NCBI GenBank assembly: GCA_963682175.1
Contig: OY821786.1
Coordinates: 22,125,501 to 22,189,500 of the forward strand
DNA: 64,000 nt
Reading direction: 5' to 3'
Source of the DNA: Triglochin maritima
Lineage: Eukaryota; Streptophyta; Magnoliopsida; Alismatales; Juncaginaceae
Each line of letters starts with the position of its first letter. The first letter of the stretch is position 1. Of this stretch, positions 56,381-64,000 are shown piece after piece. A model generated the notes under the pieces. The model did not search any database and was not told where the DNA came from. It saw nothing but the letters and a program-made list of their open reading frames with translations. A program made the translations under genes and the position numbers.

Positions 56381-56880
56381 TAAAATCTTTTGATGACTCC
56401 GACTTGCGGAGAAAGAACTCCGGTAGGTTTCCACTGGTCTCCTTGATGACACGAGACTTATGATGTCCTCCGACGTCAACTATGGCGTAGGAGTCTGCAT
56501 TTCGCGCAGGTAAACGTGTCTTGACTGACAAGAGGCAAAACGTTTCCGACAAGTCAATCGAGATAAGGGTATACCTGAAGTATTGGATAGACGTTGCGGA
56601 CAGAATGCAAAACATGAATCTTAACGACACCAGCAACGACAATGAAAATTGAAGAGGAATTAGTTAAATCATTATGTTTAAGGAGTCAATTTTTCCTAAT
56701 ACCCCTTAGGTTTTTTTAATTACTCCTTAGGTTTAGCTAGCCTCTGGTTTTTTTTAATATGTAACCAATTATGTATTTATATTGTTTCTCGTTTTGAGTC
56801 AATAATTATTAAAAAATAAATTGGTTATTTTTGGGAAAAATAATTTGTGTTTGTTAATTCAATTGTGATTGTATACTTCA
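56381..56880. other. Unassigned DNA after the hAT relic
   Basis: 56380-56660 is less AT-rich and holds a 100-codon minus frame of no recognised family (Ser/Arg-rich). 56660-56880 is AT-rich. It may be part of the hAT element or a separate insertion. Confidence 0.35.
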
Positions 56881-56883
56881 AAT

Positions 56884-57860
56884 TTTTAAAAAAATCAAAA
56901 AATCAAAGCCCAACCCGACCCAGAAAAACCCGACCCGACGCCCCCTGATCAGGCATGGCCCTGTGTCACGTGCCATGCCGAGCCGAGAGGACCGGTCTCC
57001 GTGTCGTGCTGACACGACACGAATAGCTGCAGGCGGCACGACGTGCTCGTGTTGTGCCATGCCCGCCTATGTTTAAAAACCGGACCGAACCGACGGTCGT
57101 ACCAGGTTGGACCGTGAACCGGTAGCAAACCGATTGTTTCGGTCAAAAAACCGATTTCTCTCGTGAACCGGAGCGAACCGAAGAAAACCGAAAAAACCGA
57201 TCGAACCGATCGGTTTTTTCAATTTAAACAAAATTTGGTTTTTATTGTTTTATTTTTTGTTCAATTTTGACCCAAATTCTAAGATTTTTACTTTTTACTA
57301 CTCCTTTCCCAACCCCTCACCACACCTCCACCCTCGCGATCTCCACCGGTCCACCCCTCATCGCACCGCCACCGCCCGCGATCTCCACCAAGGTCGGCAG
57401 ACCGGCTGATCTCTAGGACAGTCTACCACCCCTACTGCTTTAGATGTTGAAGTAAATGTTTGTTCATTTGTTAGAAGAAAGACTAATATTACTTAGTTAC
57501 ATGTTTGATCATTTTTTTTACTGATTTTAATTAAGTTATTTTACAAATAGATAATTTTTGTTGAATTGTTCATAGTTTAGGTACTTGGTTATTACTTATT
57601 ATGTTAAAAAATAATAGGAAAAATTGGTTCAATCGGTCCGACCGTCGGTTGGACCGCCGCTACGGAGTCGGTTCGGTTCAACCCTCGGTTCACAAAATGC
57701 TGATGTCATGCTGACGTCATCATCGGTTGGACCAGGTTGAACCATCGGTTCGACCACTTTGAACCAAACCGAGATGTTTTCGGTTCACTCTTCGGTTAGG
57801 TTTTTAAAACATTGATGCCGGCACGACACGACAACCAGGTCTAACTATGGGTCCGATTTG
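56884..57860. mobile_element. Nested MITE-like elements (ACCGAACCG repeats inside CACGACACG repeats)
   Basis: The outer sequence is rich in CAACCCGACCC and GGCACGACACGAC repeats (56910-57060, resuming 57820-57850). Inside it, from about 57066 to 57822, lies a unit with inverted ends ATGTTTAAAAACC and its complement, and arms of stacked ACCGAACCGA / TCGGTTCGGT repeats. Flanks ATGCCCG and ATGCCGG may be a decayed target duplication. The architecture matches the two hAT-type MITEs elsewhere in the window. Confidence 0.55.
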
Positions 57861-57965
57861 ATGTGGTGTTGTTGTGTGAACTGGTACTCGATTTTATTGG
57901 GGTATTTTGTATCCTTCATATCTATAATTATTAAAATAAATTTTAAATGTCAAAATTAGTAGGTT

Positions 57966-57994
57966 TAGTAATAATAATAATAATAATAATAATA
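57966..57994. repeat. (TAA)n microsatellite
   Basis: About nine uninterrupted TAA units in AT-rich intergenic DNA. Confidence 0.9.
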
Positions 57995-58659
57995 TAGCTA
58001 AGGGTATAAGAGGGTCATTAGTTAATTACATTTCCTGATAAAACGGTATAATAAAATGGGCAAAACGGTTTAAGTTATTTGACCGGTAAAAAGAATATAT
58101 ACTTAAATCCTTACCGTGCAAGTTGAAAATCAACGGTTAAATATTCATATACATTCACACTATTATGTAACAAGAGATACACACCTTTACACATTGGTAG
58201 TAAGCAGTGCCTCGTATCATTATCGGAAGAGGCATTGTCTAGAAAGTATGCGAAATTTGATGAAGATCTTCGGGCAGCTTATTTGGGTCGGAACAAGAAA
58301 TATCTTCTATTCCAATAAAATGGGTTCAAATGGGCCAATAACCAATATATCACAAGAATAAACGGAAGGGAAACAAGAATATACCTTAGAAGTTGCTTCC
58401 TTAACATCGATAGATGGCTTGGTCACCCGCGACCAGGACATTCCCACGCTGCATCCTCAACTTCATGAATCAGCCTGTTTTTTGTACTCTCTACACCAAA
58501 TCTCCCCAAAAGTAAATTTCTAAGATATTTGTGCACTGAACCCTGCTTTGATGTGATATTGAGATGCTTTCCCTGCCAAAAATGTCCACGAAACATTTTG
58601 GGTATAAAAATTGGAATTTCCTCTCTTCTTCTTGGACAGTGTAGTTGTTAAGTTGCACA
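57995..58659. other. Unassigned DNA
   Basis: AT-rich, with a plus frame of 81 codons (58116-58361) of no known family. Part of 58380-58620 reads protein-like on the minus strand but I cannot name it. Confidence 0.35.
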
Positions 58660-60049
58660 TGTTAGAACCTAAATCTATTTTAGGCTAAGCTAACTATACT
58701 TTCTTTGGTTAATGGTTGATTAGTGGAGGAAAGGTGATGTGAGGTGGAGGTTTTTGGTTGGTGGATGAGGAGTGGAGTATTTAAGGTAAACACTCGTTTC
58801 TTCACTCTTCACTCTCTCACTCATGTCTCTCTCTCTCAAACTCATCTCTCTCCCTCAGTCCCACGACTACTGACGATCAGAGGAGTGGTCGGAGCTCCGG
58901 TCAGCAGCAGCAAGAAGTGTTGCCGGAGGTGTGAGAAGGTGAGGTGGTGATCATCGTCGACGTTCGGAAGTATCCACGATCAAAAAGGTATGCAAACTTT
59001 CCTCTTTAGTACTCACCCAAGGTGTGTGAGAGGTCGAATTCGTTGTCGGAGGCCTTGTCGGTGGCGAGAGTGCAGCTGAGTTGCTGCAGGAGAATGGTCG
59101 ACCGACGGGTGTTTCGGTCGACCGATCATAGTGTAATGGTAGGAGTCTGCCTGGAACCGGTCAAATGATGCGTGTCGGTTGTTGACCGGTTGCACCTTTG
59201 TTATTTCGGTCGAACGGGATCCCTTTGCCATTTGACCGGTTGCACTTAAAGTAAGCTGGTTTAGGCTTAGACCATCTAAACGGTCTTCCGCCCTAGATCA
59301 GAGTTCGCCGATTGCACCTGTAGTAAGTCGGTTCAGGCCTAGACCTTTTAAACGGTCGACTGCCTTAGACCAATTCGGCCGATAACTTAAGTGTACTTCC
59401 TTGTTGTGTGAGTTCAAAGTTGGGGCTCGAGGCTCTGATATTTTTCGTCGGACTGGACCCATTTGTTGTTCGATAATCAGGACGGTAAGTTAGTTGTATC
59501 AGGCTTAGACTATCAAAACGGTCGACCGCCTGTAACTTTGGTTCGACCGTTTGTTTTGTATTTTATTTGATCGGCTATGTTGCGATTCAAACCTGTGACT
59601 GTTTTGAATAGGAACGGTCGACTGTTGATGCTCAGTATTTTTTTAATTATTTCGTGATAGTGCTACCTCGTCAACGGAAACCTGTGTCCTCGCCTTGTGT
59701 GAGTGCCGGGAGGTGATGGTGCGTGTGATAATCGTGTCGGCCCAAGGACCGCCGTAGGAAAGGTATGGACACTTGGTGAATACCCCATCTTGTTTAATGG
59801 GAGTGTGCTACTTGTGCGAGCAACTGTGTGTTTGTCAGCTTGTGGAGCAATCATGTGCATTAGCTAGTGTGACCAATCATAGTGTCAGCTTGTGTGAGCA
59901 ATCATAGTGTCAGCTTGTGTGAGCAATGATCGTGTCACCGTTGTATTTGGTGCACCGTTGAGATGTATTTTGAGTAATGTCCTCGTGTTTCATGGGTTTT
60001 AATTCTTTGATAAATTGTTTAAATTTTCCACTGTTTCAAGGATGTTACA
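58660..60049 (+). mobile_element. Chromovirus (Del/Tekay-like) LTR
   Basis: 1390 bp, TGTTAGAACC to GGATGTTACA, followed after three bases by an initiator tRNA-Met primer-binding site. It has a TATTTAAGG box near 58777, a CT-rich leader and CGGTCGACCG palindromes (exact at 59115 and 59519) downstream of the TATA box. A 25-26 bp minisatellite lies near the end (59824-59935). It is the 5' LTR of the broken gag element that follows. Confidence 0.75.
59824..59935 (+). repeat. Minisatellite, about 26-bp unit, in the LTR
   Basis: Three to four imperfect copies of CAATCATAGTGTCAGCTTGT, plus a few bases, just upstream of the LTR end. Confidence 0.8.
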
Positions 60050-60052
60050 ACT

Positions 60053-60064
60053 TGGTATCAGAGC
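60053..60064 (+). other. Primer-binding site (initiator tRNA-Met)
   Basis: TGGTATCAGAGC, the standard site complementary to initiator tRNA-Met, directly after the LTR. Confidence 0.85.
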
Positions 60065-60180
60065 GGTTGGTTATGGTGTACTTTTCCAAAGAAATCACCC
60101 TTAGGAGTACTGTAGATAGATTTTGCATTAAAGCATACATGCATTGTTGTATTGATTTTGGTTGCTATTTTGTACGCTAG

Positions 60181-60577
60181 ATGACAGCAAGACGTGTGAG
60201 ACCTCCCCTACGCGTGCAAAGTAGTAGTGATGCGACTGGTGGTGCAGCTTGTGCAGAGGAGCGACGTACGCTTTATAGCACAGTTGAGAGGTTGGGCGAG
60301 TTCCTGGAATGCCAGGTAGCCCATACAAAGCAAACAAGGATGGGTGCAGTGCACGAGAAGTTTATCTACCTTTGAGGGCGGTATGGATGCAGAAGCGACT
60401 GAGGACTGGATCTTCAAGATCCAAAAGATATTTGGGGTGATCGAATGCTACCTGGAGATGAAGATGGACGTGGCACCTATGTCTTGGGCGAGGCAAACAC
60501 CAACTGGTGGGGGACAACGACTGCTGGGAGGAATTCTCGGAGGAGTTCAACGAGAAGTACTTCCCTCAGCGACCGGA
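60181..60577 (+). pseudogene. Chromovirus-like gag, N-terminal half
   Basis: Starts MTARRVRPPLRVQ at 60181. After a frame change near 60370 it reads FEGGMDAEATEDWIFKIQKIFGVIECYLEMKMDVA, then ANTNWWG. This is the Ty3/gypsy gag core pattern (F.G..D...AE.W...I..IF). It reaches EEFNEKYFP and is then cut by Athila leader DNA at about 60577. Homologous sequence resumes at 62877. Confidence 0.75.
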
Positions 60578-62858
60578 TCAATCTCCTAATGCGCCTGAGT
60601 CCAAATGGCTAATGTCTACGTGATTTTAGATTAAGACTTTTGATTAGGAGTGATTTTTAGGGCTAAGGAAAGGGTGATGAAATCCACCACCTTATTTTTT
60701 ATTGGACAACCCTTCCTTAGTAGCCTTTTGAGTCTTAATAGAGCAACAACTCTCCAAACAAATGCTCACCTCACACTTGTCCTGATGCACCATACTAAGT
60801 AGTTCATGTTGTAACCACGCATGAATGAGAGAATGGGTGCACGTACCTCACGCAAGCAATCGACAAAAGGAATGTAAAGAAAAAAATGACAAGTGCATGC
60901 AAGGTCTACAAAAGATGCATGACCTAGATGACAATTAGTCTAATATTTTTCTTTGAGTTTTATGCTCCAATTTGTCTTAAAAAGGGATAATACAAGCCAA
61001 ATTAATTAATCAACACTAAGCCAGAGCATGCATGGCATCAAGGGTGATAGTAAACAACTAGCAATATGCCCATAAAGCTACTGAAGAATCAAAATTTGCA
61101 ATGGGCTCAGCTGAGCAGCTAGTGGCGGATTTTGATCCTCTACTGGCGGATTGTCTGGGGATTATGGTCCCCAGACTTCAGGAACATGCTTCTAGGCACC
61201 TTTAAAGCCTCATGTCCAAAAGAAAACGTAAAAACAAAAGAAAACCCCCTACCAAAATGGTGAACTCGACTGTAAAACCGACACTCCTCGGTAATGGCAC
61301 CAAAAATTTGATTGATTCAGTTATAATACTGCAAGTGCACGACCACGTTGAAGCATTGAAAAGTACGGGTCGAATCCACAGGGAGCGCGTGTGAGTCAGA
61401 CTCTACCATGCTCCAGTGGGTAAAGAAGAGAAGAATGCGAGCGGAATTAGACTACGATGTGTATGAAATCAGAAAACAAACAATAAAACTAAACTCCTTT
61501 GGGGGTAGAAAAAGAATGTGAATATGAAAATGTGTGTGTGTGTGTTCATTTGTGCTCATTACAACATGTAATACACATCCATAAAACCAAATCCAACTTT
61601 GCCTCCACATGAAATAAAATAAAACATTATCAATAAAACATACAAAAAAATTGAAATAGGGCTAAATGAACTCATGCATAATAACCAAACCTCACTATGT
61701 CACCATATGAAATAAGATTTAATACAATCATTAAAACATACAAGACATTAATTAGGATGAGGCCAACATGAGCACATGCATGCACATGTTATTTCTCTTT
61801 CTTTCACTCCATCCTTGTCCTCATCTCATCATTCCCCATAAAATAGGCCCACTAATATAAGCATGTGCTAAGCATCACTCATTAGCATTAGCACATCAAA
61901 GATAAGAGTGAAATCCCATTAGATAGTTAAGAAAATCATGCGAGATTCAAAGGTTTGGGGTAACACACCTATTACATCACATAATCACATCACCTTCTTC
62001 TTCACCCCCAATGGAGATGGGCTACTCTCTACTCCTCTCTAAACTAAAGAAAGCATAAAAGCAACATAAACCCATAATGGAAATAAAGGAAAACAAGATT
62101 AAGCAAACAAGAACATAAAAAAATTGCATCAAAGGAAAGATATGTATTTAAGGAACAAAACTAAACTAGATTAAGAAACAAAAATACAAAGTTTGCTCCT
62201 CTACAACCACCTTATTACACTATTAAAATAGGAAACTAAAACCTACTATAATGGGGGTAAGTAGGAAGAAGAGGGGAAGGAGACATTACATGTCTACTTA
62301 TTGAAGATTAGAGGGTTTGGATGGATCTGGGCATAATCAGACGACTGTAAAATAGATCTGGAGGTCTTTGAATGCTCTGACCTGACAACCCGACCTGTGA
62401 CCAAAATTTGAGAGCCAAACTCTTAACCGGACCCGCTAGTGGTGGATTTTAATCCACGGATCATTTGTCTTCGATCACCTCCAAATTTTGACCACAACGT
62501 TGGCTAACATAATAAACACGTGGGGTACACCCGGAGCTGTTGGTTCGAGCCCATTTGGTTTTAATTGTCTAATTACTCCTCATGTTCAGGAGATTCTGGA
62601 CTTTTACAACCAACATATTTTTCTTTACACTTAATTCCCTCCGGGTTTTCACTTGCGTCATCCAATCCTTGACATTACAAATAGGTCAAGAACCTTCCAA
62701 ATCAGCCCATTCTTCTTGCATTTAGGTCCATTTCTCTTTCTTTCTCTTCTTTATTGCCTGAACCCTAAAACACATCAAATAAACACTTTAGTAGCACAAA
62801 AATGGGGTGAAATAAAGGATATATAGCATGAATGCACTGTATGATATGCTACTAATCA
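60577..62858 (-). mobile_element. Athila-like fragment: LTR (62858-61309), PBS and leader
   Basis: On the minus strand a 1550-bp LTR (TGATTAGTAGC to ACTGAATCAATCA) is followed by a decayed tRNA-Asp primer-binding site (complement of about 61285-61303) and about 700 bp of leader matching 21340-22050 of element A. It stops abruptly at 60577 within chromovirus gag. No gag or 3' LTR is present, and no 5-bp duplication: instead a 38-bp piece of chromovirus gag occurs on both sides. Confidence 0.75.
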
Positions 62859-62866
62859 CGTGGGCT

Positions 62867-62878
62867 GGGGGGGGGGGG
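62867..62878. repeat. G12 homopolymer
   Basis: Twelve consecutive G at the right junction of the Athila fragment with chromovirus gag. Long G runs are uncommon and can be an assembly or sequencing weak point. Confidence 0.95.
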
Positions 62879-63203
62879 AATTCTTGGAGGAGTTCAACGA
62901 GAAGCACTTCCCCCATCATGTTTGAGATGGGACGCGAGAGGAGTTCTTGATTCTCGAGCAGAAGGAGATGACCCAAGAAGGCTACATCAGCAAGTTTAAC
63001 ATGGTGGAGCGTTACTTCCCTGAGATATACATCATGCAGGAACAAAGACCGAGGAAGTTCGTACGGGGGCTCTGAAAGCAGCTCAGGTCACATGTTCGCA
63101 CTAGCATGCCGCAGACCCTGACAGATGTTGTGAAGTGTGCCATTATCCTGGATAAGGAATACCAGGAGAACTGCAAGGAGGTTAGGAGGCCGCAAGGGAT
63201 GCT
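62877..63203 (+). pseudogene. Chromovirus-like gag, central part
   Basis: After a repeat of the EEFNEK(H)FP segment, the frame reads REEFLILEQKEMTQEGYISKFNMVERYFPEIYIMQEQRPRKFVRGL, a stop, then LRSHVRTSMPQTLTDVVKCAIILDKEYQENCKE. This is the gag core C-terminal half of Del/Tekay-type elements. It is cut at 63203 by the next LTR. Confidence 0.78.
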
Positions 63204-64000
63204 TGATTGATATCATATCATGTATATATTCGTGTCTTATATCCTCCATTTTGAACCTAAGCAATGCTACGTAACGAGTTTTATGTTTAAGTTTCAGGAA
63301 TAAACAAGTTTGAGAAGAAGAGATACAAAAAGGACCTGAACGCGGCAAAAGAATTGAATTGTGAGACTTGTGGACTGATATGCAAGATGTAAACCAAAAG
63401 GACTAATAAGCAAATCAAGAAACTCCACACCATCATAAGGAGTATTATGGCAATTAAATTCGGATCTAAACTCCAGCAACCACTTCGGGTGCACTACACA
63501 TGCAAAAATCGACCTAGGAATGTGGCTTCAAAACCATGACCAGATCGAAGACATCCAGGCCGCCAATTGGCGGTTCTAGACCGCTGATTGGTGGTCAGAT
63601 CTTCTCCAGATCTGATAATGTTCAGTCGGGTGTTGTATTAGTGTGTATTATGTCCATTTATATTATGTCATTAGTCCCATACTGGGAGATTGTCCCAGTT
63701 ATATTTTTTCATGCCTATAAATAGAACTCTTATTCCACCTTTGTATAGAACTCCTCTCTTCGTGGCCACTCTCTCTACTTAGAGTAAAGTCTTGGAGCAA
63801 AAGTCTAGTAGAGAGATGATACTTGTAATGTGAGTGAGTAATAAAAGAAATTTTGTTAGTTTTAATATTGTCTCTTTTCAATTCTTGCATGCTTAGTTTA
63901 ATTTTGTTTTGTCTCCTTTTCTTAGTGAGTAGTTCCATCCTCCTTTGGGGGTAGAGGTGATGTAGAATACGTGATAGTGATGAGTTCTTTTATTTCTGCC
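63204..64000 (+). mobile_element. Athila-like LTR, truncated by the window end
   Basis: Starts TGATTGATATCATATCATG and follows the LTR order: CCGCCAATTGGCGG at 63560-63573, TATA box (CCTATAAATAGAAC near 63714), AATAAA near 63840, CCATCCTCCTTTGGGGG hairpin near 63926. The window ends before the covarying hairpins. Whether it is a solo LTR or a 5' LTR cannot be seen. Confidence 0.85.

Noticed and set aside
58380..58620. Minus-strand protein-like stretch before the chromovirus LTR
   Set aside because: Considered as a Ulp1-type protease or other CACTA piece, but the motifs were too few to name it.
306..59528. Regularly recurring palindromes considered as CRISPR-like or satellite arrays
   Set aside because: Spacing is irregular, copies are degenerate, the DNA is plant nuclear and no unit of constant length exists.

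Overview
This is a repeat-dominated stretch of flowering-plant nuclear DNA. The evidence is the TE content: Athila-like and chromovirus-like Ty3/gypsy elements, Ty1/copia elements, CACTA and hAT DNA transposons, plus AT-rich intergenic DNA and one intron-containing gene fragment. I see no intact host gene, rRNA, tRNA or CRISPR array. The only cellular gene sequence is the 5' part of a broken J-domain (dnaJ 50-like) gene at 25186-25553. I cannot name the species.

Layout, left to right. 1-3964: 3' part of an LTR element with a decayed ORF (760-1900) and its 3' LTR (2341-3964). 3965-5640: CACTA relic, minus strand. 6586-12013: complete but protein-dead copia element (TSD ATTAT). 11532-18158: a 2.2-kb unit in three tandem copies, each holding the copia 3' end, one copia LTR and flank. 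About 17100-24983: truncated Athila-like element A on the minus strand. Its gag is split by a solo LTR (18715-20200, TSD ACGTT) and its 5' LTR by another solo LTR (22445-24050, TSD CAAGA). 25186-25553: J-domain pseudogene. 26080-45937: a full-length minus-strand Athila-like element with gag-pro and pol relics. It carries a hAT-type MITE (28913-29441) and a young 8.5-kb non-autonomous gag-pro-only element (31440-39984, TSD CATCC, LTRs about 1% diverged). The young element sits inside the host's pol gene.

45938-64000 is a patchwork: chromovirus-like LTR relics, a second hAT-type MITE (48027-48576, TSD CCTATCAT), copia pol and TNP2-type CACTA relics, a hAT transposase relic and nested MITE-like DNA. 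It ends with a chromovirus LTR plus broken gag (58660-63203), interrupted by an Athila LTR/leader fragment, and an LTR that runs off the window.

The most interesting signals are not genes. (1) The Athila-like LTRs carry a repeated hairpin between the TATA box and the PBS. Its stem changes in a compensatory way while its loop stays constant, which suggests a structured RNA leader. (2) The 10-bp palindrome CGGTCGACCG occurs exactly 19 times by eye, clustered in unrelated hosts (two LTR families, a hAT MITE and unassigned DNA). (3) A second palindrome, CCGCCAATTGGCGG and variants, sits both in the U3 and just after the PBS of the Athila-like family, where an RNA dimerisation or packaging signal would be expected.
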